Below, piece after piece: positions 1 through 8,692 of a stretch of 64,000 nt of DNA. The stretch's first letter is position 1. Every line of letters starts with the position of its first letter. The DNA is from JAQGMV01 sp963828715 (GTDB lineage Bacteria; Pseudomonadota; Gammaproteobacteria; Burkholderiales; SG8-41): contig CAWHFX010000020.1 in the NCBI GenBank assembly GCA_963828715.1, forward strand, positions 501,210 to 565,209, written 5' to 3'. Both the position numbers and the translations under genes were made by a program. The notes below the pieces were generated by a model. The model did no database searches and was not told the origin of the DNA. It was given only the letters and a program-made list of their open reading frames with translations.

Positions 1-56
1 AAGGCGATAGCGGTCCCGCGCATGCGCGCGAGTTTCGTCGGTGCTCCGGTGCTCAT
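1..56 (-). CDS. N-terminus of an unidentified protein (partial)
   Basis: The first 18 codons of a leftward gene run off the window edge. The start is an ATG at 56 preceded by a strong GGAGGAG-type ribosome-binding site. The visible peptide begins MSTGAPTKLARMRG and is too short to place in a family. It is divergent from the soxC-like gene. Confidence 0.5.
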   Translation of the reverse strand, partial: MSTGAPTKLARMRGTAIA

Positions 57-256
57 GCGATCTCTCCTCCGATGATTGTGGTCCACTATAGCCGCATCGC
101 TGCGGGTTTGCGAAGAGCCGCGCAACGGCGTCGCGCGCACGAGACGGGGCTACCCTTGCACATCCGAATGTCACGGGCATACACTGAACCGCCTGCAGAT
201 TGCCACGGTCCTCAAATAATGGCGGTCTCGGGGGAGGAACTCTCGAGGGAGACATC

Positions 257-1555
257 ATGCCGCAAGCGCGCCGCAGCCGTGCACGAAAAAATCCGACCAC
301 GACGGAAGCGGTCGCCGGCCGCCGCGGCTTCCTGCGCAATAGCGCGGCCGTAGCAGGTGCTGCGATATCAGGCGCGGCGGCGCTCGTCAGCTCGCCGCCA
401 GGTCACGCCGCAGTCGAGGGTGAACGTTGGCAGAAAACGCCCGGCGTTGTTCCGGCCACGTACGGTCAACCATCCGAATTCGAGAAGCGCGTCGGCCGAG
501 TGGGTATCAGTGCATACCCGGACGTCACACCCGGCGCGGGTGTCTCGCTGACGCCGATAGAGTCGTTGCGCGGGACGATGACGCCGAGCGGTCTGCATTT
601 CGTCCGCAACCACAACGGCACGCCCGCGATCGATCCTGCCGTCCATCGACTGATGATTCACGGACTGGTCAAGCGTCCGCTCGTCTTTTCCATGGACGCG
701 CTCTCGCGTTATCCCACGGTCACGCGCATCTGCTTCCTCGAATGCTCGGGCAACAGCGGCCGGAATCTGACGCCGGAGCCGCAGCAGATCACGCCGGGTG
801 TTTTGCACGGGCTGATCTCGAACAGTGAATGGACGGGCGTGCCGCTCAGGCTTCTGCTGGAAGAGGCCGGCTATGATCGAGGCGCGACATGGCTGCTCGC
901 CGAGGGCGCGGATGCGGCGAACCTGACGCGCAGCATACCGATGGAGAAGGCGCTCGACGACGCGATGATCGCGCTGTACCAGAACGGCGAGCGCCTGCGA
1001 CCCGAGCAGGGCTATCCGGCGCGTCTCCTGCTGCCCGGCTGGGAAGGCAACATGAACGTGAAATGGCTGCGACGGCTCAAGGTCACCGACGGTCCCACGC
1101 ACACGAAGGACGAAACGTCCAAGTACACCGATCCGCTACCCGACGGCAAAGCGCTGCAGTTCACGTTCGAGATGGGCGTGAAATCCGTCATCACCTACCC
1201 CTCGTCGGGCATGAACATCGAAGCGCACAGCTATCATGAGATCAGCGGCATTGCATGGAGCGGCGCCGGGCGCATTACGCGGGTGGAAGTGTCCACTGAT
1301 GGCGGCACGAGCTGGAAGGACGCCGTGCTGTATGGCCATCATCTCCCCAGGAGCATTGTCCGTTTTCAGTTTCCGTGGGAATGGCACGGCACACGGCAGG
1401 TCATCCTCAGCCGTGCCACGGACGAGAAGGGTCGTATACAGCCGACCCGGCAAGCGTGGCTGGCGCAATATCACCGTGATATGCGGTATCACAACAATTC
1501 GATCGTGACCTGGGCTATCGAAGAAGACGGGAGCGTCAAGAATGTTTTCGTCTGA
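257..1555 (+). CDS. soxC: SoxC-like sulfite dehydrogenase, molybdopterin subunit, Tat-exported
   Basis: A protein of 432 aa in the sulfite oxidase / SoxC molybdopterin family. It begins with a twin-arginine signal (GRRGFLRNS) followed by an Ala-rich hydrophobic stretch, so it should reach the periplasm folded with cofactor. The Mo-coordinating cysteine lies in the ECSGNSGRN motif, and the dimerisation domain follows (VEVSTDGGTSWKDA). The ATG at 257 is preferred over an upstream ATG at 200 because GAGGGAGA precedes it and the Tat signal starts there. The 3' end overlaps the cytochrome gene by 14 nt, which implies translational coupling. The likely role is oxidation of sulfite or sulfane sulfur with electrons passed to that cytochrome. 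No other sox genes are visible. Confidence 0.88.
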   Translation: MPQARRSRARKNPTTTEAVAGRRGFLRNSAAVAGAAISGAAALVSSPPGHAAVEGERWQKTPGVVPATYGQPSEFEKRVGRVGISAYPDVTPGAGVSLTPIESLRGTMTPSGLHFVRNHNGTPAIDPAVHRLMIHGLVKRPLVFSMDALSRYPTVTRICFLECSGNSGRNLTPEPQQITPGVLHGLISNSEWTGVPLRLLLEEAGYDRGATWLLAEGADAANLTRSIPMEKALDDAMIALYQNGERLRPEQGYPARLLLPGWEGNMNVKWLRRLKVTDGPTHTKDETSKYTDPLPDGKALQFTFEMGVKSVITYPSSGMNIEAHSYHEISGIAWSGAGRITRVEVSTDGGTSWKDAVLYGHHLPRSIVRFQFPWEWHGTRQVILSRATDEKGRIQPTRQAWLAQYHRDMRYHNNSIVTWAIEEDGSVKNVFV

Positions 1556-2102
1556 GCGCACAGCGATTTGGATCGGTCTCGTGGTGGCGCTCGCGGCATG
1601 CGCGACACAGCGTGAGCAGTCGCCCGCGGTCGGTTTCGAACCGCCTCATCTCGGCGTTCCGGCTTCACCGGAACAGGTTGCCGCGTGGGACATCAGCATC
1701 CCGCCGAGCGGCGAAGGCCTGCCGCCCGGCAGCGGCACGGCCAAGCAGGGAGCGGCCGTCTACGCCGCGAAATGCCAGGCTTGTCACGGCGCGAAGGGAC
1801 AGGGCAAGCCCGCCGATCCGCTCGCGGGCGGCGTCGGCACGCTCGGTACGGCGAAGATGCAGCGCACCGTCGGCAGTTACTGGCCGTATGCGACGACGTT
1901 ATTCGATTACGTACGGCGCGCGATGCCGTCGAACGCGCCGATGTCGCTCTCCAACGAAGAGGTGTACGCGGTCAGTGCGTATGTCCTGCACATCAACGGC
2001 ATCATCGGCGAGGACGCAGTCATGAACGCACAGACACTGCCCGCCGTAAAGATGCCCAATCGCGACGGCTTCATCAGCGACTGGCCGCCGCAGAAGCGGT
2101 AG
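1542..2102 (+). CDS. c-type cytochrome, SoxD-like electron acceptor (lipoprotein)
   Basis: A protein of 186 aa with a signal sequence ending in a lipobox-like ALAAC (Cys20), so it is probably anchored in a membrane. One covalent haem site, CQACHG, is at residues 78-83, and a Met ligand is likely in the AMPSNAP region near 127. The start overlaps the end of the molybdopterin subunit, the usual arrangement for the haem partner of a SoxC-type dehydrogenase. It is much shorter than the classical di-haem SoxD, so I call it SoxD-like and leave the symbol empty. Confidence 0.8.
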   Translation: MFSSERTAIWIGLVVALAACATQREQSPAVGFEPPHLGVPASPEQVAAWDISIPPSGEGLPPGSGTAKQGAAVYAAKCQACHGAKGQGKPADPLAGGVGTLGTAKMQRTVGSYWPYATTLFDYVRRAMPSNAPMSLSNEEVYAVSAYVLHINGIIGEDAVMNAQTLPAVKMPNRDGFISDWPPQKR

Positions 2103-2110
2103 CGCGGAAG

Positions 2111-3124
2111 CTACTTCGGCCGCAGTCCGGCATCGGCGACCAGCTTTCCGAGCGTCGCCATCTGATCGCGCAAAATCTTCGCGCACTCCTCGGGTGTCGT
2201 CGGCGCCGCGACGAAGCTGATGCCCTGCATGCGTTCCTTCACGTCCGGCAGATCGATGATCCGTGCGATCTCCCGATTGAGCTGATTGACGATCGCACGC
2301 GGCGTACCGGCCGGCGCGAGTATGTTGTGAGACGTTTCGGGACGTTTGAACTCTACGAATTGTTCCGACAGCGACGGCACATCCGGGAGCACGCTGGAAC
2401 GCTGCGGCGTCATTAACGCGAGCGCGACCAGCTTGCCCTCTTTCACGAACGGAAGCACGACGCCCATCGTGCCTACGTGATAGTGGGCGCGACCCGCCAG
2501 CACCTCGATCGCCGAGTCCGGTCCGCCCTTGAACGCAACCGTCACGACCTTGATGGCGGTGAGATAGTTGAAGCGCACGCCGCTCAGGTGACTGGCGCTG
2601 CCTGTTGCGCTCGAAGCGAAAATCAGCTTGCCGGGTTGCGCTTTCGCAGCGGCGACGAGGTCGGCCGTCGTTTTCACGCCCAGCGCCGGTGAGGCGACCA
2701 GCACGTTCGTGCTGTAGCCGATCTGGATGATCGGCTCGAAATCCTTGAGCGCATACGGAACGTTCGGTTGCAGGGCGGGCGTGATCGCGAAATTCGGCAG
2801 CGCATAGAGCAGTGTGTGCCCGTCCGGCGTCGCTTTGCCGACGATTCCCGCGGCGAGTATGCCGCCCGCGCCGGAGCGATTCTCCAGGATGACGGCGCGT
2901 CCCCAGTTCTCGCTCATTTTCTGCGCGATCATGCGTGCCAGCATGTCGGGCTGCCCGCCTGGGAGCGTCGAGGCGACGAGCCGGATCGGCTTGCTCGGAA
3001 ACGCGCCCGCGGTCGTTTTGCCGGACGGCGATGACGACTGCGCACGTGAGACGGTCGACGAGACCGCGAGCGCGATACAGATCGCCAGCAGGCATGCGGA
3101 CTGGTAACGGTGAGCAGGCTGCAT
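2111..3124 (-). CDS. Bug-family TTT substrate-binding protein
   Basis: A periplasmic receptor of about 337 aa. The ATG at 3124 is followed by a signal peptide ending near VSRAQ. Family hallmarks are the FPSKPIRLV start of the mature domain, the DNRP/ENRSGAGG loop, PDGHTLLY and the late PDVPSLSE segment. Bug proteins usually bind carboxylates and feed TctA/TctB permeases. It is divergent from the enolase-superfamily gene at 3283 with 158 nt between them, so its ligand is probably the substrate or a precursor for that cluster. An upstream in-frame ATG at 3325 would delay the signal peptide and was rejected. Confidence 0.9.
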   Translation of the reverse strand: MQPAHRYQSACLLAICIALAVSSTVSRAQSSSPSGKTTAGAFPSKPIRLVASTLPGGQPDMLARMIAQKMSENWGRAVILENRSGAGGILAAGIVGKATPDGHTLLYALPNFAITPALQPNVPYALKDFEPIIQIGYSTNVLVASPALGVKTTADLVAAAKAQPGKLIFASSATGSASHLSGVRFNYLTAIKVVTVAFKGGPDSAIEVLAGRAHYHVGTMGVVLPFVKEGKLVALALMTPQRSSVLPDVPSLSEQFVEFKRPETSHNILAPAGTPRAIVNQLNREIARIIDLPDVKERMQGISFVAAPTTPEECAKILRDQMATLGKLVADAGLRPK

Positions 3125-3282
3125 GGCACTCCGATGCGGCGTCGATGCCGCGGTGCGATGCAGCCAGTGTGACCTGCGCGCGAAAGGTTCGCAATGATCG
3201 CCAAACATTGGGACAATGGCGAACGTTCGGCGCGCAACGCGTCGATAGGACGATCGCGGGGGTCGTAAAAGGAGGATTCGAA

Positions 3283-4392
3283 GTGAATGCACGGATAGAG
3301 CGGGTGGAAATCTTCGGCGTCGCAATGCCGCTGAGCGGCACGTTCACGAGCGGTGGCATTTCCAAGGACGTCACGAAATGCGTCGTGGTGCGCCTCACGG
3401 CCTCCGACGGTACGCTCGGCATCAGCAGTGCCGAACCTTCGGCTTCAGCGAAGTCGCCCGGCACGGCTGCCGAATTGCTGGTGACCTTGCGCGAGCGCGT
3501 CGCGCGTGCGCTCGTCGGCAAAGACGCGCTGAACGTGAACAGTATCGTCGAGTTGCTGGATCAGCTCACGCCCGGGCAACCCGGCGCGGCCGCGGCGATG
3601 GAAATGGCGTGCATCGATCTCGCCTGCCGCATCCTCGGCCTGCCGATGTACACGTATCTGGGCGGCGCGGTGCAGGACAGCGTCGTTTTCAACGGCTGGA
3701 TCGGCATGCTCCCTCCGGACGAAGCGGCAGCAGAAGCGCGGCGCTGGCTCACCGCGGGGTTCCGCTCCACGAAGATCAAGGTCGGGAGCGGTGTCGAAGC
3801 GGATCGGGATCGCGTCGCAGCCGTGCGAGACGCAGTCGGTAGCGCGATGAAGCTTCGCATCGATGCGAACTGTCAGTACGACGCCGAAACCTCGTTGAAA
3901 CTGTGCCGGCTGGTGAAGCCGTTCGATCTGCAGCTATTCGAGCAACCGACTGCACAGCACGATCTCGAAGGCATGGCGCGCGTGAGGCGCGAAGGCGGCA
4001 TCCCCGTGATGGCGGACGAGTCGGTGAGCGATTACCGGAGCCTGCTTGCGGTGATCAAAGCAGAAGCGGCAGACTTCGTAAAATTCGGCATCAAGCAGGC
4101 AGGCGGCGTCCTGCGCGCGGCCCGTATGCTGGCGACAGCGGAGGCGGCGGGCCTCCCGGTCGTCATCGGTCACGGCTTCGGGCTCGATCCCAGTACGATC
4201 GCGGAAGTCATGCTCGCTGCCTCGTCGCGGAACGTATTGCCCGGCCTGGAGTGCGTCGGCCCCCTGAAGGTGGTCGATACGGTCGCGACGACGCGGCTCG
4301 ATATTTCTTCGGGCAGCCTTGCGTTGCCGCCCGGACCCGGCGTCGGCGTAAGCCTGGACGAAAGCAAGCTCGAACGCTATCGCATGCACTGA
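3283..4392 (+). CDS. mandelate racemase / muconate lactonizing enzyme family protein
   Basis: A protein of 369 aa in the enolase superfamily. The start is a GTG at 3283 after an excellent AAAAGGAGG site. The catalytic barrel shows STKIKVG (KxK base), RIDANCQYD, LFEQP and MADES as metal ligands, then FVKFGIKQAGG supplying the second lysine. That Lys pattern points to the muconate-cycloisomerase/dipeptide-epimerase subgroup rather than a His-dependent mandelate racemase, although VIGHGF also occurs further on. It heads a three-gene unit with the ModA-like and MmgE/PrpD genes. The exact substrate cannot be read from sequence. Confidence 0.85.
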   Translation: MNARIERVEIFGVAMPLSGTFTSGGISKDVTKCVVVRLTASDGTLGISSAEPSASAKSPGTAAELLVTLRERVARALVGKDALNVNSIVELLDQLTPGQPGAAAAMEMACIDLACRILGLPMYTYLGGAVQDSVVFNGWIGMLPPDEAAAEARRWLTAGFRSTKIKVGSGVEADRDRVAAVRDAVGSAMKLRIDANCQYDAETSLKLCRLVKPFDLQLFEQPTAQHDLEGMARVRREGGIPVMADESVSDYRSLLAVIKAEAADFVKFGIKQAGGVLRAARMLATAEAAGLPVVIGHGFGLDPSTIAEVMLAASSRNVLPGLECVGPLKVVDTVATTRLDISSGSLALPPGPGVGVSLDESKLERYRMH

Positions 4393-4400
4393 TAAAGATC

Positions 4401-5132
4401 ATGAGCACTCAAGCGACCGATTTCATCGTAATGACCTCCGGCGCTTTTACGGCCGCGCACCTCGCACTGGTTCCGCAGCTCGAGAAGCTCACTGGCAAGA
4501 AGGTCGTGACGGCCACGACTTCAGTCGGGACCGGTGAGACTTCGATTCCGAATCGCCTCAAGCGCGGCGAGATCGCCGATCTGGTGATCGTCGCGGATGC
4601 ACTGATGCAGCAGTTGATCGAAGAGAAGCTGGTGGAGAACGAGGGCTGCGAGCCCGTCGCACGATCATCCATCGGCATCGCGGTAAGAGCCGGCACACCG
4701 AAGCCGGACCTGAGCACCGTGGAAGGATTGAAGCGGACGCTGCTCGACGCGAAGTGCATTGCGTATTCCGCGAGCGTGAGCGGCCAGTATCTGACTCAGG
4801 AACTGCTGCAGAAACTCGGGATTGCCGATCAGGTTCTCGGGAAATGCCGCTTCGTGGGTGGTGGCGAGCGTACGGGTGCGGTGGTTGCGCGCGGTGACGC
4901 CGATATCGCGTTTCAACAGATCAGCGAGCTGCTGCCGGTGCCGGGCATCGCACACATCACGCCACTTCCGCCGGATGTTCAGAAAACATCCGCGTTTTCG
5001 GCCGGCGTCGGCGGGACGGCTCGAAATCCTGAACTGGCGCGTTCCGTCATCCGTTTTCTGAGGACGCCGGAAGCCGCTCCGGCAATTCGGCAGAGCGGGC
5101 TGGAGGTCATCGAAAGAGGGTCACGAGCATGA
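4401..5132 (+). CDS. ModA-like substrate-binding-fold protein without a signal peptide
   Basis: A protein of 243 aa that resembles molybdate/sulfate-type periplasmic binding proteins (SAFT-like SGAFTAAHLALVPQLEKL, TSVGTGETSIPNR, SASVSGQYL, GDADIAFQQ). It begins directly with the mature fold (MSTQATDFIVMTSG), with no hydrophobic leader and no ABC permease nearby. It lies 8 nt after the enolase-superfamily gene and overlaps the MmgE/PrpD gene by 4 nt (ATGA), so it is co-translated with metabolic enzymes. It may be a cytoplasmic binding or sensor protein, or a receptor that lost its leader. Confidence 0.75.
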   Translation: MSTQATDFIVMTSGAFTAAHLALVPQLEKLTGKKVVTATTSVGTGETSIPNRLKRGEIADLVIVADALMQQLIEEKLVENEGCEPVARSSIGIAVRAGTPKPDLSTVEGLKRTLLDAKCIAYSASVSGQYLTQELLQKLGIADQVLGKCRFVGGGERTGAVVARGDADIAFQQISELLPVPGIAHITPLPPDVQKTSAFSAGVGGTARNPELARSVIRFLRTPEAAPAIRQSGLEVIERGSRA

Positions 5133-6478
5133 CGATCGCAGGAGAGCTTGCAACGTTCGCAACGGGCGCGTCATACGCGACTCTGCCGCCGAAAGCAGTG
5201 GAATACGCGGCGATGCTCATCTCGAGCACCATCGCGAGTGCAGCGCTCGGGTCCACCATCGAATCGTCGAAGATCATTCGGGCGCTCGAAGTCGAACGCG
5301 GCGGCAAGCCCGAGGCGACGCTCTGGTTCGGCACGGCTGAGAAAGTGCCGATCGTCGCCGCTGCGCGGGTGAATGCCGTGATGAGCGATGCGGCGGCGTC
5401 CGACGACAGCGATCTGCGCAACATCGTGCATGCGGGCACGACGGCGTGCGCGACCGCGCTTGCGGTTGCGGAGAAGACGGGCGCGAGCGGCCGCGACGTT
5501 CTGGCAGCGATCGTTCTCGGTTACGAGATCGCGGGCCGCATCAACGGCGCGATGATCGGCGGGCTGCAGAAGAAGGGATTCCACGGCTCCATCGTTTCGA
5601 GCTTCGCCGGCGCAGTTGCCGCAGGCTATCTCCTTCAGCTGACCGCGCCGCAGATGGCGCAGGCGATTGCGTTGATGGCCACGTCCATGGGCGCGCTGCA
5701 CGCGGCGGCAAACACCAGCACTGCGCGCGAATACCATGCGGGCGTCGCTGCGATGCTGGGCATGAACGCCGCTCAGGCGGCGATGAAAGGCTTCCAGACC
5801 GAAGAGAGCATTTTCGAGACCGAGCGGGGCTTTCTCGAGGTGTATGGCAATAAGCCTGACGCAGACGCCATCACGAGCGGATTCGGTGAGCGCTGGAGCA
5901 TTCTGAGCGACATGGGGATCAAGCTCGTGCCGGGCGGTCATCCCAGTCATGCGACGGCGGAAGCGGCAGCGAACGCGGCACGGGAGGGTAACGTTGCAGC
6001 CGACGACGTCGAGACGGTCACCATATCGCGCCCCGGCTTCACCGCTCTCACCGGGCCGCAGTATCCGACCGATCTCATCGGTATCGCGCACAGCCCGGCG
6101 TATTTCGCGGCCGCGGGCGTTGCTGACCGCAATTACACCTGGGCGCACGCGTTCCCGGAGAAGATCAACGATCCCGTAATTCGCGGGCTGCTCGCCAAAG
6201 TGCGTGTCGGGCCGCCGCCCACTGAAGACCTGGAACGCTACAAGTCGGGTGCTGTCGTCACCATCAAGACGCGTGACGGCCGCACGTATTCGAGCACCGT
6301 GTACGCGCCGAAGGGCGCGGCCATGCTCGGCATCGCGTGGGACGACGTGGAAGCCAAATACCGCGCGCTCGCGCCCTATGCGAACTTTTCAGGCGACAAC
6401 CTTCAGGCGTCGATGAAGGTGATTCGGAATTTCCACGAGTTGAAGAACGTGTCCGAGCTGGTGCAGCTTCTGCGCTGA
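5129..6478 (+). CDS. MmgE/PrpD family protein (2-methylcitrate dehydratase-like)
   Basis: A protein of 449 aa, close to the family's normal length. The Ala-rich helical N-terminal domain contains SGRDVLAAIVLGYEIAGR and KGFHGSIVSSFAGAVAAGYLL, and VPGGHPSH supplies a typical conserved His. Members dehydrate or isomerise tricarboxylates such as 2-methylcitrate and related catabolic acids. It is translationally coupled (ATGA overlap) to the ModA-like gene. Together with the enolase-superfamily enzyme it suggests a short pathway for a branched or cyclic organic acid. It is not part of a prpBC propionate operon, so prpD is not assigned. Confidence 0.85.
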   Translation: MTIAGELATFATGASYATLPPKAVEYAAMLISSTIASAALGSTIESSKIIRALEVERGGKPEATLWFGTAEKVPIVAAARVNAVMSDAAASDDSDLRNIVHAGTTACATALAVAEKTGASGRDVLAAIVLGYEIAGRINGAMIGGLQKKGFHGSIVSSFAGAVAAGYLLQLTAPQMAQAIALMATSMGALHAAANTSTAREYHAGVAAMLGMNAAQAAMKGFQTEESIFETERGFLEVYGNKPDADAITSGFGERWSILSDMGIKLVPGGHPSHATAEAAANAAREGNVAADDVETVTISRPGFTALTGPQYPTDLIGIAHSPAYFAAAGVADRNYTWAHAFPEKINDPVIRGLLAKVRVGPPPTEDLERYKSGAVVTIKTRDGRTYSSTVYAPKGAAMLGIAWDDVEAKYRALAPYANFSGDNLQASMKVIRNFHELKNVSELVQLLR

Positions 6479-6490
6479 GCCGCAGGGGCG

Positions 6491-7687
6491 TCAGCTCCAG
6501 GTGTCGTAACCCCGCACGACGATCGACAGCACGCCTGCCGCGACGATCAGCGGCAGGGGTCCGGTGCGCCACCGGATGAGCGCGAACGCCGTAGCGAGCA
6601 GCACGAGCTGCGCGAACGTGTTCGGCGCAGCGTGCGGCAGCAGTTGACCCAGCGTGATCACGAGACAGCCTATGACGGCCGGAGCGATGCCGCGCATCGC
6701 CGCCTTGATCCAGAGCAGGTCCTTGAAGCGCTCCCACACGGGCATGACCGGCAGCAGCAGGAGAAAAGCGGGCGCAAAAATGCAGAGCGCGCTCACGATC
6801 GAGCCTATGAGCCCGTTCAGCCTGTAACCGACGTAGGCCGCGATCATCAGGATAGGTCCCGGCGTGAGCTGACCCAGTGCAAGGCCGTCGAGAAATTCGC
6901 GCTCGGTGAGCCACTGCATCCGGTTTACGACATGCTCCTGCACGAATGCGAGGATCGTCATGCCTCCGCCAAAGGTAAGCGCGCTCGCCTTGAGAAAGAA
7001 CATTGCGAGCTGCGCAAGGGAGGGGCTTGCAGGAGACGCTGCGGAGATCGAAGCATCCGTATAGCCCGCGATGATGCCGGGCAGGAAGTGCGCGCACAGC
7101 GACATCGAACCCACTGCCGCCGCGGCAATCAGTCCGATGTAACGCGAGTGATAGCTCGCGATGCCGGCGCAGGCGCCGAGAAACAGAACCGTCGCAACGC
7201 CGGCCGGTGTGGTGGCCACGAGGATTGCCGCTGCGACGGCGATAAGGACCTGGCGAGTGTTGTTCAGATTCGATCTGCCGAGACGGTATAGCGCTGCGGC
7301 GAACACGCCGAGCACCGCGGCTCCGATGCCATGAAGCGCGTCGCTTACGATTCCGAGCGCGCCGTATCTCGTATAAAGCAGAGTCAGCGCAAGCAGGATG
7401 AAGAACGCGGGCAGCATGAAACAAAGCCCTGCCGCGATCCCGCCTGCCAGGCCGCAACGCTGGTAACCCACGAAAATGGCGAGCTGTACCGCCGGAGGGC
7501 CGGGAAGCATGTTCACCACGGCCATGCCTTCGAGATAGCGCGCATCGCTCAGCCACTTTCTTTTGTCCGCGACCTCGGCGTGCATGATGCCCATCATGGC
7601 GGCGCCTCCGTAGCTGATCAGGCCCAGCTTCAGGAATACCGTGACGAGCTCCGTCCAGCACTCGGGGAAAGTTCTGCTCACGTGCAT
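6491..7687 (-). CDS. chrA: chromate transporter ChrA (CHR family), copy 1
   Basis: A protein of 398 aa with two homologous halves, each opening with a Gly-rich CHR signature (SYGGAAMMG and FGGGMTILAF) and each containing LPGP/LTPGP loops. Roughly ten hydrophobic segments follow. It exports chromate from the cytoplasm. The ATG at 7687 is chosen because MHVSRTFPECWTELVTVFLKLG matches the family start, although its ribosome-binding site is weak. An in-frame ATG at 7774 would add an unrelated leader. It is divergent from the exported SOD gene, and that gene's promoter sits at its 5' end. Confidence 0.88.
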   Translation of the reverse strand: MHVSRTFPECWTELVTVFLKLGLISYGGAAMMGIMHAEVADKRKWLSDARYLEGMAVVNMLPGPPAVQLAIFVGYQRCGLAGGIAAGLCFMLPAFFILLALTLLYTRYGALGIVSDALHGIGAAVLGVFAAALYRLGRSNLNNTRQVLIAVAAAILVATTPAGVATVLFLGACAGIASYHSRYIGLIAAAAVGSMSLCAHFLPGIIAGYTDASISAASPASPSLAQLAMFFLKASALTFGGGMTILAFVQEHVVNRMQWLTEREFLDGLALGQLTPGPILMIAAYVGYRLNGLIGSIVSALCIFAPAFLLLLPVMPVWERFKDLLWIKAAMRGIAPAVIGCLVITLGQLLPHAAPNTFAQLVLLATAFALIRWRTGPLPLIVAAGVLSIVVRGYDTWS

Positions 7688-7689
7688 CG

Positions 7690-7719
7690 TTGACGCGGCA
7701 AGTCTGCGGCTGATATTCT
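7690..7719 (+). promoter_or_regulatory. sigma70-like promoter for leader RNA A and the exported SOD
   Basis: TTGACG at 7690-7695 and TATTCT at 7714-7719 are separated by 18 nt, with TGA just before the -10. Predicted transcription would start a few bases before the folded leader at about 7727. The spacing fits, but this is inference from motif matching. Confidence 0.5.
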
Positions 7720-7724
7720 GGCCC

Positions 7725-7820
7725 GCACGTGGGGATTGCAGCCTCCCCGCTTTCCAAGACGCGTCTGCGTCCAAGGCTTGCTCTGGTGGCGTTCGTCCAT
7801 AAGGAGCCGGCTTGTCGAAC
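7725..7820 (+). ncRNA. structured leader RNA, copy A (upstream of the exported SOD)
   Basis: This is the 5' leader between a predicted promoter and the SOD gene. Hairpin 1 is GGGGA/TCCCC (7731-7748) with GCAG in its loop. Hairpin 2 is GACGC-gtct-GCGTC (7758-7771), flanked on both sides by CAAG. A 3' box AGCCGGCTTGTCGAA ends near 7819. The same ordered elements occur at 12984-13110 (minus) and 17101-17197 (plus), and hairpin arms differ between copies while pairing is kept. I recall candidate RNAs named after chrB in comparative surveys but cannot confirm identity from memory. Confidence 0.55.
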
Positions 7821-7905
7821 TCTCATAGCATCGCACAACCAGCCCGCCGGATGCCGCCGGTGTTCGATATCGACCGGTACGCTGGTCTCGACTCAGGAGG
7901 CAATC

Positions 7906-8646
7906 ATGGATGAACTGTCACGGCGGGATTCTCTGAAAGTTCTTGCGGCGGGTGTGGCGGGCCTTCCGCTGGCAGCGTTGAGCTCGGCGGAGGCCGGCGC
8001 GCAGGAGGCGTCAGGCGCGCCTGCGTTTCGCGGTCAGCACAAGCCGAAACCGCTCTCTTTCGACCCTTCCAAGCTGAAAGGATTATCCGAAAAGCTCATT
8101 CGCTCGCATTGGGAGAACAACTACGGAGGTGCGGTGCGGGCGTTGAATGCGGTGGAGCAGCGGCTCGACACGCTGGGCAAGGAGAAGGACCTGCCCCCGT
8201 TCATCTACGGACCGCTCAAGCGCGAAGAGCTGATTCGGACCGGATCCATGGTGCTGCACGAGTATTACTTCGACAACCTCGGTGCGGATGGTAAGCCCGC
8301 CGGGGCGGTACTCGATGCGATCAACAAATCGTTCGGCGGCTACGAGCAGTGGGCGGCCGAGTTTCAGAGGACCGGAATGTCGCTCGCCGGCGGGCCTGGA
8401 TGGGCCTTGCTGACCTGCAACCTGCACACCGGGGAATTGCACAACTACTGGGCCTACGATCACGCGCACAACGCGCCGACCGGTGTGCCGCTGCTGGCGC
8501 TCGACATGTACGAACACGCCTTCCACATGGACTACGGCGCTGCTGCCGCGAAATATGTCGAGGCGTTCATGCAGAACGTCAAATGGGAGGAGGTAAACCG
8601 GCGCTATACGTCGGCGCTGAAAGCGGTGGAGCTGCTCCGGACCTGA
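7906..8646 (+). CDS. Fe/Mn superoxide dismutase with Tat-type export signal (ChrC-like)
   Basis: A protein of 246 aa. The ATG at 7906 follows CAGGAGG. The N-terminus LSRRDSLKVLAAG and an Ala-rich stretch look like a twin-arginine signal, unusual for an Fe/Mn SOD. All four metal ligands are in place: His in RSHWENNYGGA, His in MVLHEYYFDN, and Asp and His in LDMYEHAFHMD. It would dismutate superoxide outside the cytoplasm. Fe-SODs named ChrC accompany chrA and chrB in chromate-resistance operons, where they handle radicals from Cr(VI) reduction. Transcription is predicted from the promoter at 7690 through leader RNA A. Confidence 0.85.
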   Translation: MDELSRRDSLKVLAAGVAGLPLAALSSAEAGAQEASGAPAFRGQHKPKPLSFDPSKLKGLSEKLIRSHWENNYGGAVRALNAVEQRLDTLGKEKDLPPFIYGPLKREELIRTGSMVLHEYYFDNLGADGKPAGAVLDAINKSFGGYEQWAAEFQRTGMSLAGGPGWALLTCNLHTGELHNYWAYDHAHNAPTGVPLLALDMYEHAFHMDYGAAAAKYVEAFMQNVKWEEVNRRYTSALKAVELLRT

Positions 8647-8663
8647 CGCGGCTTTGCTGAGCC

Positions 8664-8692
8664 GTGACTGCCCGGTCTGCCGGGGCAGTCAC
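8664..8692. terminator. strong hairpin between convergent genes
   Basis: GTGACTGCCC and GGGCAGTCAC form a perfect 10-bp stem with a short GC-rich loop, between the ends of the SOD gene and the leftward GH13 gene. The GH13 stop codon (8689-8691) lies inside the right arm. It probably terminates in both directions. The U-tract is poor, so efficiency is uncertain. Confidence 0.6.

Noticed and set aside
1899..3521. 540-aa leftward open frame overlapping the cytochrome, Bug and enolase-superfamily genes
   Set aside because: It is a high-GC shadow: Arg/Ala-rich low-complexity translation with no family features, crossing three well-supported genes.
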